Below, in pieces: positions 1 through 7,687 of a DNA stretch of 18,269 nucleotides (position 1 is its first letter; every line of letters starts with the position of its first letter). The position numbers and the translations under genes are program-made. The stretch is from JBQTJN01 sp052387095 (GTDB taxonomy: Bacteria; Pseudomonadota; Alphaproteobacteria; Micavibrionales; Micavibrionaceae), in contig JBQTJN010000007.1 of the NCBI GenBank assembly GCA_052387095.1, forward strand, positions 1-18,269, written 5' to 3'. The notes below the pieces were generated by a model. The model searched no databases and was not told the origin of the DNA. It was given only the letters and a program-made list of their open reading frames with translations.

Positions 1-2073
1 GTGGAACACGCGGCTCCCCGATGAAAATTCCACGCCGTCCTCGCTGACCACCTTGCGGTCATAAATACTTTTCTTTTCCGCCTTCTTGGTGCCGCTCGAA
101 TCCCAGTGCAACGAGCGTCCGGGATCATATAAACCCATCTCGCTCTGCGCCTCAACCAGGGCCGCCGGCAGTTCATCGACAAAACGCGACGGGATCGCAT
201 TGACCCAGTTGCCGTACAGGCGGCGGTTGGCAACGAAGGAAATATAGGCGCGCAGGCGCGCCCGCGTCAGGCCGACATAGGCCAGCCTGCGTTCCTCTTC
301 CAATCCTTTAATGCCATTTTCATCCAGGGTCCGTTGCGAGGGGAACAGCCCTTCCTCCCAGCCCGGCAAAAACACCGCGTCGAATTCCAGCCCCTTCGCC
401 CCGTGCAGGGTCATGATCGAAACAAGCTCACCGGTCGTCATGCTCTGGTTTTCCAGCACCAGCGCAATATGTTCAAGAAACTGCGCCAAGCTCTCGAATT
501 CCTGCATCGCCGAGACAAGCTCTTTCAGGTTTTCCAGCCGCCCCGGCGCCTCCGGGCTTTTATCCGTGCGCCACATATTCATGGTGCCGGATTCATCCAG
601 CACCATCGCCGCCAGTTCGGCATGGTTCATCGTATCGATCAAGGATCTCCATCTTGAAAAATCATCCGTCAGCTTCAGCAAAGTAGTTTTCATCTTCGGT
701 TTGAGTTCATCTGTCTGCGTCAGATCCATCACGGAATCGTACATGGATATGCCTTTGCTGCGCCCGTAACCGTGCAGGGTTGCAATCGTAGCATCGCCGA
801 TTCCCCGCTTCGGCATATTGATGATCCGTTCGAATGCCAGATCATCGCCCGGCTGTGCAATCACCCGCAGATAGGCCAGCGCATCGCGGATTTCCATGCG
901 CTCGTAGAAACGCGGACCACCGATGACCTTGTAGGGAATGCCAAGCTGGATAAACCGTTCCTCGAATTCGCGTGTCTGGAACCCGGCGCGCACCAGCACG
1001 GCGATCTCATCAAGCGAAGTTTTATTCCGCTGCAATTGTTCGATCTCCTCGCCGACCCAGCGTGCTTCGGCCTCGCCATCCCATAGGCCACGCACCGCGA
1101 TTTTCTCGCCCTCGCCCGCCTCGCTCCACAGCTCCTTGCCGAGGCGCCCGTCATTATTGGCAATCACAGCGCCCGCCGCTTTCAGGATCGTATTGGTCGA
1201 GCGGTAATTCTGCTCCAGCCGTATGATCTTCGCGCCCGGGAAATCTTTTTCGAAGCGCAGGATGTTTCCCACTTCCGCGCCGCGCCAGCCATAGATCGAC
1301 TGGTCGTCATCGCCGACGCAGCAGATATTATTCGAGCCCTGCGCCAACAGGCGCAGCCACAAATACTGCGCCACATTCGTGTCCTGGTATTCATCGACGA
1401 GGATATATTTGAAGCGTCGGTGATAATCCGCCAGCACCTCGGCATTCTTGGGGTCACGCAAAATCGTGATCATATGCAACAACAAATCGCCGAAATCACA
1501 GGCATTGATGGTTTTGAGACGGTGTTGATAGAGACGATAGAGATGCAGCATCCTGCCGCCCGCAACGTCGCCCGCCTCGTGTGCGTTCACCATATCGGGC
1601 GTCAGGCCGCGGTCTTTCCACCGTTCAATAAACGTGATCACCGCCCGCGGCGCCCATTTCTTCACGTCGATATTCTCATTCTCCATGATTTGCTTGAGCA
1701 GCCGCACCTGGTCGTCGGAATCCAGGATTGTATAATTGGTGGAGAGCCCCATAAGATCCGCGTGACGACGCAGCATCCGCGCCGCCAGGGAGTGAAACGT
1801 CCCAAGCCACCAGCCCTCCACAGGCGCGCCATTCATCAGTTGCGACACACGAATCTTCATTTCCAGCGCTGCCTTATTTGTAAAAGTAACAGCGAGAATT
1901 TGCGACGGGTAAGCCCGGCCCGTATTCAGGAGATGCGCCAGCCGCGCCGTCAGGACCCGCGTTTTGCCTGTTCCCGCCCCCGCCAGCACCAGCACGGGCC
2001 CGTCCAGCGCCTCGACAGCTGCGCGCTGCGGGTCGTTCAGATTTTCAAGATAAGCGGAGGCTTGGTTTTGCAT
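1..2073 (-). CDS. uvrD: ATP-dependent DNA helicase, UvrD/PcrA/Rep family (3' end outside window)
   Basis: Superfamily 1A 3'-5' DNA helicase, the family that unwinds DNA in nucleotide-excision and mismatch repair and clears replication obstacles. The open frame runs 691 codons from ATG at 2073 to the window edge with no stop, so only a short C-terminal tail should be missing (family usual length about 720-780). SF1 motifs appear in order: Walker A GAGTGKT (residues 32-38), motif Ia TFTNKAA (63-69), Walker B DEYQD (227-231), GDDDQSIYGWRG (254-265), QNYR (288-291), TLHGAKGLEF (555-564) and VGLTRAR (600-606). These show a complete ATPase/translocase core. UvrD, PcrA and Rep cannot be separated without a tree; alphaproteobacterial members are usually annotated uvrD or pcrA. 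The next gene upstream is also on the minus strand, 164 bases away, with a palindromic repeat in the gap. Confidence 0.95.
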   Translation of the reverse strand, partial: MQNQASAYLENLNDPQRAAVEALDGPVLVLAGAGTGKTRVLTARLAHLLNTGRAYPSQILAVTFTNKAALEMKIRVSQLMNGAPVEGWWLGTFHSLAARMLRRHADLMGLSTNYTILDSDDQVRLLKQIMENENIDVKKWAPRAVITFIERWKDRGLTPDMVNAHEAGDVAGGRMLHLYRLYQHRLKTINACDFGDLLLHMITILRDPKNAEVLADYHRRFKYILVDEYQDTNVAQYLWLRLLAQGSNNICCVGDDDQSIYGWRGAEVGNILRFEKDFPGAKIIRLEQNYRSTNTILKAAGAVIANNDGRLGKELWSEAGEGEKIAVRGLWDGEAEARWVGEEIEQLQRNKTSLDEIAVLVRAGFQTREFEERFIQLGIPYKVIGGPRFYERMEIRDALAYLRVIAQPGDDLAFERIINMPKRGIGDATIATLHGYGRSKGISMYDSVMDLTQTDELKPKMKTTLLKLTDDFSRWRSLIDTMNHAELAAMVLDESGTMNMWRTDKSPEAPGRLENLKELVSAMQEFESLAQFLEHIALVLENQSMTTGELVSIMTLHGAKGLEFDAVFLPGWEEGLFPSQRTLDENGIKGLEEERRLAYVGLTRARLRAYISFVANRRLYGNWVNAIPSRFVDELPAALVEAQSEMGLYDPGRSLHWDSSGTKKAEKKSIYDRKVVSEDGVEFSSGSRVFH

Positions 2074-2128
2074 GCAGTGTTAATATGCGGTTTTAAACGT
2101 GCGTTGCAAGCTCTTAGAGAAATAATCC

Positions 2129-2207
2129 GTCATTGCGAGGAGGCCGAAAGCCGACGCGGCAATCCACTTTTAAAAAATGTGGATTGCTTCGCTTCGCTCC
2201 CAATGAC
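2129..2207. repeat. 79-bp interspersed palindromic repeat
   Basis: The outer arms GTCATTG (2129-2135) and CAATGAC (2201-2207) are exact reverse complements, as are the inner arms CAATCCAC (2160-2167) and GTGGATTG (2179-2186). The layout, with 'GTCATTGCGAG' at the ends and 'GGATTGCTTCG' inside, is of a kind seen as dispersed non-coding repeats in many proteobacteria. It fills most of the gap between the helicase and cyclase genes. No coding capacity is inferred. It could also act as a transcript-end hairpin for the cyclase gene, although no clean T-tract follows. Confidence 0.8.
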
Positions 2208-2237
2208 AAAAAAATAAATGACTTAGGGACAGTATTT

Positions 2238-3272
2238 TTAAACGGAATTATCGGCCGAGATAATCTGATTTCTACCGGCATTTTTGGCGGCATACAGCGC
2301 TTCATCGGCACGCGCGAGCATATCTTCCAGCGTTTCGCCGGCAATATATTGCGCCACACCGCCCGACATCGTAATGCGTCCCAGCGTGCCGCCGGTTGAG
2401 CGGTTGATCACTTCCTTGCTCGCCACCGCTTTTCTAAGCGCATCGGCGACCTTGAAGGCACCCTGCAGGCCCGTATCGGGAAGAATAATCGCGAACTCCT
2501 CACCGCCGAAACGCGCAGCCATGTCGCGCCCCTTGACGCCCTCGATCAGCGTGCGCGCCACAAGCCGCAGAACCTGGTCGCCGATCTGGTGCCCGTACGT
2601 GTCGTTGAAAACCTTGAAATGATCGATATCCAGCATGATCAGCGACAGCGGCTGATTGCTCGCCTGCGCCTCGAGAATGGTGCGCTCCAGCTCGGAATCG
2701 AACGCCTTGCGGTTGGAAACATTCGTAAGTCCGTCCGTAAGCGCCTCGCGCCGTACGACCTCGAGATCGCGCTGCAGTTCCTGCATGGCCTCGAAAGATT
2801 TATTCAGCTCATCTTCCAGCACCTGGTTATGTTTGATCATGTCTTCGGTGTTGGCCATGATCGATTGCAGCACGCGGTTGATTTCCTGCGGGCTCAGATC
2901 GTCATGGAGATTCCCCGTGCTTTCGCTCAAATTAACATTATATTGCGTGGCGCTTTCTTTGACATCGGCAACCAGATCATAAACATTGCTGATCGTTTTC
3001 TGGATCTTGTCGCCGGCATTGAGGACACGTTCCTGCTCAACCGTATCGCTGAGGAAACGCGCATGAATATCCCGGCAGTGATCATCCGTAATGGTTTTGC
3101 CATCCGCCTGGATCAAATCGATGGCACGCACAACCTCGGGATCGAGTTTGGCGTAGTATACATACCATAACTCGAAATTATCCGGATGCGGCGTCAGTTT
3201 GTCCTTCTGAACCCGCTCAAATGTCTTGCTGGCGTAAAGCGTGGCTTGTTTGGAGGAGTGGGGATAATGCAC
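2238..3272 (-). CDS. Diguanylate cyclase (GGDEF domain)
   Basis: 344 residues; makes the second messenger cyclic di-GMP from two GTP. The C-terminal GGDEF domain spans about residues 175-340, with the entry motif LTDGLTNVSNRKAF, the metal-binding LDIDHFK (214-220) and the signature GGEEF (256-260), so it should be catalytically competent. The inhibitory I-site position, normally RxxD five residues before GGDEF, reads KGRD (247-250). Arg is replaced by Lys, so product inhibition may be weaker. The first 120 residues include 'PHPDNFELWYVYY', a pattern common to an N-terminal sensory or dimerisation region of alphaproteobacterial cyclases. Residues about 125-175 are charged and heptad-like, probably a coiled-coil linker. 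No membrane segment, so likely cytosolic. The start codon is GTG; no in-frame start lies between it and the preceding stop, and no clear Shine-Dalgarno is seen. Confidence 0.93.
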   Translation of the reverse strand: MHYPHSSKQATLYASKTFERVQKDKLTPHPDNFELWYVYYAKLDPEVVRAIDLIQADGKTITDDHCRDIHARFLSDTVEQERVLNAGDKIQKTISNVYDLVADVKESATQYNVNLSESTGNLHDDLSPQEINRVLQSIMANTEDMIKHNQVLEDELNKSFEAMQELQRDLEVVRREALTDGLTNVSNRKAFDSELERTILEAQASNQPLSLIMLDIDHFKVFNDTYGHQIGDQVLRLVARTLIEGVKGRDMAARFGGEEFAIILPDTGLQGAFKVADALRKAVASKEVINRSTGGTLGRITMSGGVAQYIAGETLEDMLARADEALYAAKNAGRNQIISADNSV

Positions 3273-3409
3273 GAAAAAACTCGATCTTTGCTATGAACCG
3301 GGGAGGCCGCTTGGACCTCATGAATAAGAGTATATAGAATTAAAATATTTTGAGAAATACCGAAAATTATACGGGAACTTTAGGGGGAACCCCGTGAAAA
3401 ATCAATCCG

Positions 3410-4567
3410 CTACGTGTTCATGCCGAATGAGGCATTGCGGGACGGCGTCTGGAAACCACCGGTCAGGTCCAGCGCGCGCTGGCGTCTCAACTCTTCTTTC
3501 AGAATGGACTCGATCTCGTTGGTACGTGTGAGAGCTAACATCTCCTCAATTTTGCCAATGCTCGTATCCCTAAGCTGCGGCGCAACTATATTTTCAAATT
3601 CATCCTTCGTTGCATCAGAATCAATTGCGACCTCAGGCACATTTGGTTCCAGCTTTTCGAATTTCGCTGTATCGCCGCCGGCCAGTTCTTTCAAGGCGCC
3701 TTCATCATCGCTTATAATGGCGGCTGCTATCTTTTGCTCTGTTGGCTTTTCGTTTTGTGCAAGCGCGGTTTCGTTTGATTCTTTCATGCTGTTGATAGCC
3801 ACCTCGTTGTTACGCATTCTCTCGCTCTTGAAGGCTTTGGGCGGCGTACGCAGGAATTCGGCAACCTGTCCGCCCGTAATCGCGGATTGTGGTCTGGCTG
3901 TAAACGCCGCATTGGAATCAGCTACAGGTTTCGCACCAGTCAATTGCTGGATTTTTGCCTGTGTATCTGTGTTTAAACGTGCTGCTGTTGTGCGGAGCAC
4001 ATCATGAACTGCGCCTGAACTTAAATTCCTGTCCTTTGTAATAGTCTTCAGGATGTCTGCACCTGTCGTGCCCGCCGTCACCAGACTTCCGAAACCGCCT
4101 GCGGCAAAACCACCCACGCCGCCGGTAGCAAGCGTGCCGCCAATATAGGCCATCGCCATCATCAGATCGGACGAATTGTCCGTGTTGCAGGATTTCAGAA
4201 ACGCCCCCATATCGACGCCTTGTTCCTGCGCAACATCCGTCATGACTTTTATGACTTCGCTCTTTATATCGTTGACCTGCTCATGCAGCGCGCCATCAGC
4301 ACGTGCGGCATCCTGTTTGAGCGCATCGATGGTTGGCGCATTATCCTTTACGGCATACTGATCGCTGCTCTGCCTGGATGGAGCCACGATGGGATTGACT
4401 GTTACAGCAACGCCCGCAGACGCAGATACAGGTGATGCATGAGCGGGGAAAATTTGACTGAGCGAATTGGAGGAATGAGCAGATGAAACCGGCGACGGCG
4501 CGACAGTAAATGTCGATAGATCCCGCCCTTTAACCAGTTCAAGATGCCTGCTGTAAACAAGAACCAT
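3410..4567 (-). CDS. Hypothetical protein, 385 residues, Ala/Ser/Thr-rich
   Basis: Not recognised. I choose ATG at 4567 because GAAGAAGG lies about 11 bases upstream; the GTG at 4579 (four residues longer) almost abuts that site. The first 90 residues are low-complexity, rich in Ser, Ala, Val and Pro, like a disordered or secreted N-terminus, but there is no classical signal peptide. A Gly/Ala-rich hydrophobic patch around residues 140-170 (AYIGGTLATGG...GGFAAGGFG) could be a glycine-zipper membrane helix. The remainder is charged and probably helical, ending in a Glu/Arg-rich stretch and a Phe/Asn tail. It stands alone between a cyclase and the divergent secB. Codon use (more A/T at third positions than secB) suggests a lineage-specific or acquired gene. 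Real coding is supported by length and an SD site only. Confidence 0.72.
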   Translation of the reverse strand: MVLVYSRHLELVKGRDLSTFTVAPSPVSSAHSSNSLSQIFPAHASPVSASAGVAVTVNPIVAPSRQSSDQYAVKDNAPTIDALKQDAARADGALHEQVNDIKSEVIKVMTDVAQEQGVDMGAFLKSCNTDNSSDLMMAMAYIGGTLATGGVGGFAAGGFGSLVTAGTTGADILKTITKDRNLSSGAVHDVLRTTAARLNTDTQAKIQQLTGAKPVADSNAAFTARPQSAITGGQVAEFLRTPPKAFKSERMRNNEVAINSMKESNETALAQNEKPTEQKIAAAIISDDEGALKELAGGDTAKFEKLEPNVPEVAIDSDATKDEFENIVAPQLRDTSIGKIEEMLALTRTNEIESILKEELRRQRALDLTGGFQTPSRNASFGMNT

Positions 4568-4579
4568 ACTCTGACACAC

Positions 4580-4803
4580 CTTCTTCGCCTTATTTTTCGG
4601 CTTATATTTATAGTAGCCGCGGTATCGTTAATTTTTTGTTAGTTTAAGACTTGTTTTGTTTAATACCGCCTCTTTATCTTGCCCGAAAACCGGCAAAAGC
4701 GCAAATCTGGAGACCCATTTTAAGGCTTGAGGCCGGCAGTTTTTTCAGCATAATCAACTTCCTAAGCTAAAAATCAAAAAACGGCCCGTGCGGAGCTAAG
4801 CCT
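4580..4803. other. Divergent intergenic region upstream of secB
   Basis: 224 bases between the divergent starts of the 385-residue hypothetical gene and secB. The middle is A/T-rich (about 4600-4680) and should hold promoters for both sides, but I could not pick convincing -35/-10 pairs. The secB ribosome site GGAG lies at 4792-4795. No RNA gene or repeat recognised. Confidence 0.4.
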
Positions 4804-5376
4804 ATGAGTAAAAAGACGAATCCTGCCGAAACCGCCCCCCCGCCAGCCGGTGGCAAAGCCGCCGCCGCCCTGCCCGTCAACGTGCTGGCCCAGTATATCC
4901 GCGATGTATCCTTCGAAAACCCGAACGCCCCCGATTCTTTTCGCGCCGGCCGCGCCGCCCCCGAGATGGATATTAATATCGGCATGGATGCCCGCAAGAT
5001 CCCGGACACGGAGCTTAAAAACCTGTACGAGGTCGTCCTCAATGTCCGCGCCGAAGCCCGCCGCAAAGCGGGAGTGGGGGACGGCAAGGATGGCGCCGAC
5101 GAGGTCCTGTTTATTGCCGAGATTCTCTACGGGATCACAGTCTCGGTCGGCGAAACCGTGCCCGAGAACAACCACCACCCGCTGCTCCTGATCGAAATCC
5201 CGCGTCTGGCCTTTCCTTACGTCCGCCAGATCCTCAGCGACCTGACAACGCAGGGCGGCTACCCGCCACTCTTGCTCAACCCCGTGGATTTCCACGCTTT
5301 GTATATGCAGCGCTTCGGCAAGGAATTAAGCGAAAATGCTGCGCAGCAAAGCGACGGCTCCAGCCCTTCTTCATAA
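4804..5376 (+). CDS. secB: Protein-export chaperone SecB
   Basis: 190 residues. SecB is a cytosolic homotetrameric chaperone that keeps outer-membrane and periplasmic precursors unfolded and hands them to SecA. The family core runs from about residue 25 (LPVNVLAQYIRDVSFENPNAP) through the conserved C-terminal half (HHPLLLIEIPRLAFPYVRQ, then LTTQGGYPPLLLNPVDFHALY). The extreme N-terminus (residues 1-24) is Pro/Ala-rich and longer than in E. coli, as is common in alphaproteobacteria; the C-terminal tail is Ser-rich. GGAG eight bases before the ATG supports this start. The neighbouring Smr gene is in keeping with the alphaproteobacterial secB region, where an Smr protein is frequently found. The porin and lipoproteins in this window are the sort of substrates the Sec pathway carries. 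Confidence 0.95.
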   Translation: MSKKTNPAETAPPPAGGKAAAALPVNVLAQYIRDVSFENPNAPDSFRAGRAAPEMDINIGMDARKIPDTELKNLYEVVLNVRAEARRKAGVGDGKDGADEVLFIAEILYGITVSVGETVPENNHHPLLLIEIPRLAFPYVRQILSDLTTQGGYPPLLLNPVDFHALYMQRFGKELSENAAQQSDGSSPSS

Positions 5377-5380
5377 ACTT

Positions 5381-5440
5381 GTCACCCCCGCGAAGGCGGG
5401 GGCTGGAAAAAACTTACCGGATCCCCCCCGTTAAATCCTC
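5381..5440. repeat. Palindromic repeat with GC-rich hairpin
   Basis: Begins with GTCACCCCCGCG. Contains the perfect 7-bp hairpin CCCCCGC-GAAG-GCGGGGG (5385-5402). The second half, CCGGATCC...GTTAAATCC (5417-5438), is nearly the reverse complement of 15034-15056 inside leuS, with one indel and one substitution. It lies just after the secB stop. No T-tract follows, so it is better read as a dispersed repeat than as an intrinsic terminator. Confidence 0.75.
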
Positions 5441-5499
5441 ACTGATGTTCGGATCGCGGGGACGACATTAAGATTTCAATCTTTCCATTTTTCTTGTCT

Positions 5500-5640
5500 T
5501 GCCCGTGCAGAGAGTGCTGGCTTCCGCGCGCCTGTCGGAGGGCAGCAGGCCGCATCACAGGGACGCAAAGCCCCCCGTCAGCATTACCAGCCGGAATGTC
5601 AGCCCGAGGGGAATGGCCGCCGGCGATAAGGTTGTTCAGG
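5500..5640 (+). ncRNA. Candidate structured RNA with a c-di-GMP-I (GEMM)-like core
   Basis: 5377-5847 is 471 bases without a convincing gene. Within it GGGACGCAAAGCC (5559-5571) matches the most conserved strand of the GEMM-I riboswitch, and a GGGCA (5539-5543) sits upstream at a plausible distance. Downstream, CATT/AATG (5582-5597) and an AGCCCGAGGGG stretch could be the second hairpin. Against it, the P1b hairpin with its GNRA loop is not visible. Further on, GGCCGTAA (5686-5693) and TTACGGCC (5717-5724) form an 8-bp inverted repeat whose loop holds the ATG of a 41-codon ORF (5704-5829) with no ribosome site. This may be a real but divergent riboswitch, a decayed one, or coincidence. Confidence 0.3.
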
Positions 5641-5847
5641 ACGCGCGGCTGCGCCCGGGACAAATCCATCGTAATCCGGGTTGCGGGCCGTAACAGCGGC
5701 GCAATGGCCGGCCGGCTTACGGCCGCGCTGGAAAATTTCAAAGGGGACAGGCGTTTCAACGGGATTGAGATTGAAATCATATCCAAGCCAAAAGGGGGTC
5801 CTTCTATTTTACAGAATTATGGAAATTAGAAGTTTAAGGAAAGGGCT

Positions 5848-6375
5848 TTAATCTCTCTGCCGCCGCAGCAGAACATAGAGCGCCCCGTCGCCGCCGTCCT
5901 TCGGCTGCGCCGGGTGGGTTTTCAGGATCATATCCTTTAAGCCGGGCGCCGCCAGCCAGCCGGGCACCAGCGCGCGGATCGATCCGCTTGCCCCCTCGTA
6001 CCAGAGCTTCGCGCCCGCCTCTGCGTGCCCCTTGCCGGTAATCACAAGGACGCAACGCTTTTTCCCGGCGTACGCGCGTACGATAAACGCGCACAATGCT
6101 TCTTCCGCCTCCGCCAGCCGGTAACCGTGCAGATCGATCCGCGCCTCGGGCCTTGTCTGTCCCTTGCGCAGACGTTCGTCCGTACGCCCGTCCAGCCCGG
6201 CTCCGCGCGGTGCTTTAACATCCGCCTTCTTCTTGGGCTCAATCACCAGCGTGAAGCCCGTACCGGTTTCAGCCCGGCCCGACGGCTTTTTTGCAGGCAC
6301 AGGCACCTTCACCGGTTTTTTCAGCGGTTTGACGTCCTTTATGACCTCATCCCAGGGATTATCCTCGTCATCCAT
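5848..6375 (-). CDS. Smr/MutS2-type domain protein
   Basis: 175 residues. The C-terminal Smr domain (about 78-175) shows the DLHGY entry motif (81-85) and VLVITGKGH, then IRALVPGWL, and ends with AQPKDGGDGALYVLLRR. Smr domains are nucleic-acid endonuclease or nicking domains found alone or at the C-terminus of MutS2; the cellular role of stand-alone alphaproteobacterial members is not established. The first 75 residues are Lys/Pro-rich and probably disordered, possibly contacting nucleic acid. No membrane segment. The start is the ATG at 6375; no strong Shine-Dalgarno is visible. It converges with secB across the repeat-rich gap and diverges from the gene at 6532. Confidence 0.9.
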   Translation of the reverse strand: MDDEDNPWDEVIKDVKPLKKPVKVPVPAKKPSGRAETGTGFTLVIEPKKKADVKAPRGAGLDGRTDERLRKGQTRPEARIDLHGYRLAEAEEALCAFIVRAYAGKKRCVLVITGKGHAEAGAKLWYEGASGSIRALVPGWLAAPGLKDMILKTHPAQPKDGGDGALYVLLRRQRD

Positions 6376-6429
6376 GCCGTGTTTTATAGCATGAAGCCGG
6401 AAAAACCGTATATCTGCTATAATTGAATG

Positions 6430-6483
6430 GGAGTAACCGGAGCATGCGCATTAATGCGTATGCGTAGGCACGATAATATAAAA
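6430..6483 (+). repeat. Hairpin element copy A (flank-stem-flank)
   Basis: The conserved left flank GTAACCGGAG (6433-6442) is followed by the stem GCATGCGCA (6442-6450), loop TTAA and TGCGTATGC (6455-6463), nine pairs with one G-T. The conserved right flank is GTAGGCACGATAATATAAA. Tandem with copy B; a third copy precedes leuS. The three stems differ in sequence but each pairs with itself. Confidence 0.8.
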
Positions 6484-6486
6484 AGG

Positions 6487-6531
6487 GAAGTAACCGGAGA
6501 TCGCGTAGCGATCGGAGGCATGATAATATAA
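6487..6531 (+). repeat. Hairpin element copy B, abutting a start codon
   Basis: Left flank GTAACCGGAG (6490-6499), perfect stem GATCGC (6499-6504), loop GTA, GCGATC (6508-6513), right flank GGAGGCATGATAATATAA ending at 6531, one base before the ATG at 6532. The GGAGG inside the right flank lies about 12 bases before that ATG, too far for a standard ribosome site but possibly used. Confidence 0.8.
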
Positions 6532-7053
6532 ATGTTCACCAATCTGGGTAGTATATTCGTTCACCCGCCGCGCCATGCCGAGAGCGCCGACACCCGCGCC
6601 GAGATCAAGCGTCACGATCCCGATCAGCAGAAACGCCGTGACAAGGATCACAGGGACGAACCAGAAATTGCCTTCGACACGGATGACACCGCCACAATCA
6701 GCGTGCCGGCGCTTCTCTCATTTCTCGATAATTTTTTAAGCTCGCAAGGGTCGCAGACCTCGGCCGGGGCCGTCAATGTGCAGGGGAATGCGCCCACTGC
6801 GCCCGCCAGCAAAGCGGCGCAGGCCGCCGGTGCCTATGCCCGCACCGGTCACATCACGCATCCAACGGCCGCCGCACCGCCGCCCGAATCCGGTATGCCG
6901 CAATTAAGCGCCGAGGAATTGCGCCTCATGTACAGCGTGCGCACCGACGTGCAAACGCTGATCGCGCGCAATGTCGAAATTCTAAAAATCGAAAAGGGCG
7001 AAAATTTTCTCGCCAGCCTTGCCGCATCCGTCAGCAAGGCGCTGAATTCCTAG
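6532..7053 (+). CDS. Hypothetical protein, 173 residues
   Basis: Not recognised. Residues about 24-45 are strongly charged (KRHDPDQQKRRDKDHRDEPE). A short amphipathic stretch follows (SVPALLSFLDNFL), then a low-complexity Ala/Gly/Pro/Thr region (about 70-115). The C-terminal 50 residues look folded and helical (LSAEELRLMYSVRTDVQTLIARNVEILKIEKG...). No signal peptide or membrane helix, so probably cytosolic. The ATG at 6532 directly abuts hairpin element B. The gene converges with the regulator at 7050, and the two share the four bases CTAG as overlapping stop codons. Coding is supported by codon bias like that of secB and by the clean fit between neighbours. Confidence 0.72.
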   Translation: MFTNLGSIFVHPPRHAESADTRAEIKRHDPDQQKRRDKDHRDEPEIAFDTDDTATISVPALLSFLDNFLSSQGSQTSAGAVNVQGNAPTAPASKAAQAAGAYARTGHITHPTAAAPPPESGMPQLSAEELRLMYSVRTDVQTLIARNVEILKIEKGENFLASLAASVSKALNS

Positions 7054-7598
7054 GCGAGTTTGTACCCCTGCTCCGCGCTCAATAAAATCCGCGGGTTTGA
7101 CGGATCTTCTTCCAGCTTCTGCCGCAGCCGGTAAATATGCGTCTCCAGCGTATGCGTCTCGACACCATCGGCATAACCCCACACATCCGCCAGCATCTGC
7201 GCGCGCGTGACAATCCCGCCCGTCGTCGCGCGCAGTAATTTCAGGATATGCATTTCTTTTTCGGTGAGACGGATGATTTTTTCCCCGTACCGGAGCTCCT
7301 GCGCACGCAAATCGAACACATACGGACCGACCTTCGCATTCGGCGCTTGCTCTTCACTTTGGCCAAGTGCGCGGACACGGTCGAGCAGCGCACCAAGCCG
7401 CAGCGGCGCTGTAAAAATATTGGCCTCCGGTAAAAGATCCGCGCGCGGGCGCGAATCCACAGCACCAACCCACAGATGAGTCTCTCCGCTGCGCATTTGC
7501 GAAACGGGTTGATAGGCGATGGTCTCACTTCCTAAAACGCCCTCGAGAACCGGGCAGATCACCGCGTCATCTATAAAAATTGTCACATGCCTTGCCAT
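7050..7598 (-). CDS. OmpR/PhoB-type winged-helix regulator with degenerate receiver
   Basis: 182 residues. Residues about 90-182 form a Trans_reg_C winged-helix DNA-binding domain (RLTEKEMHILKLL, then LETHIYRLRQKLEEDP and the closing wing SAEQGYKL). The N-terminal 85 residues look like a shrunken receiver: the end resembles receiver helix 5 (PLRLGALLDRVRAL), but the conserved Lys of the K-P pair is Ala64-Pro65. No acidic pocket or phospho-accepting Asp can be placed, and the usual 115-120-residue length is not reached. It probably binds DNA without phosphorylation, or its input is another ligand. AGGA about 9 bases before the ATG supports the start. Its partner kinase, if any, is not in the window. 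It diverges from the gene at 7688. Confidence 0.88.
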   Translation of the reverse strand: MARHVTIFIDDAVICPVLEGVLGSETIAYQPVSQMRSGETHLWVGAVDSRPRADLLPEANIFTAPLRLGALLDRVRALGQSEEQAPNAKVGPYVFDLRAQELRYGEKIIRLTEKEMHILKLLRATTGGIVTRAQMLADVWGYADGVETHTLETHIYRLRQKLEEDPSNPRILLSAEQGYKLA

Positions 7599-7687
7599 GC
7601 GCTCATCCTAACCTGTTCAAAAGCTCCGGCACAGGCTTTGCAGGGCTTTCTCGGTTAAGTTTTCACATAAAGGGAAACCGCGCGATC

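Noticed and set aside
2129..2207. CRISPR repeat or insertion-sequence end
   Set aside because: Single palindrome, no regular spacers, no transposase frame nearby, no target duplication seen.
1420..2217. 265-codon plus-strand open frame
   Set aside because: Lies antisense to the helicase gene, whose motifs are clear, and runs into the palindromic repeat; its composition is that of a shadow frame.
5381..5440. Intrinsic terminator of secB
   Set aside because: A strong hairpin is present but no T-tract follows, and the sequence recurs elsewhere as a dispersed repeat.
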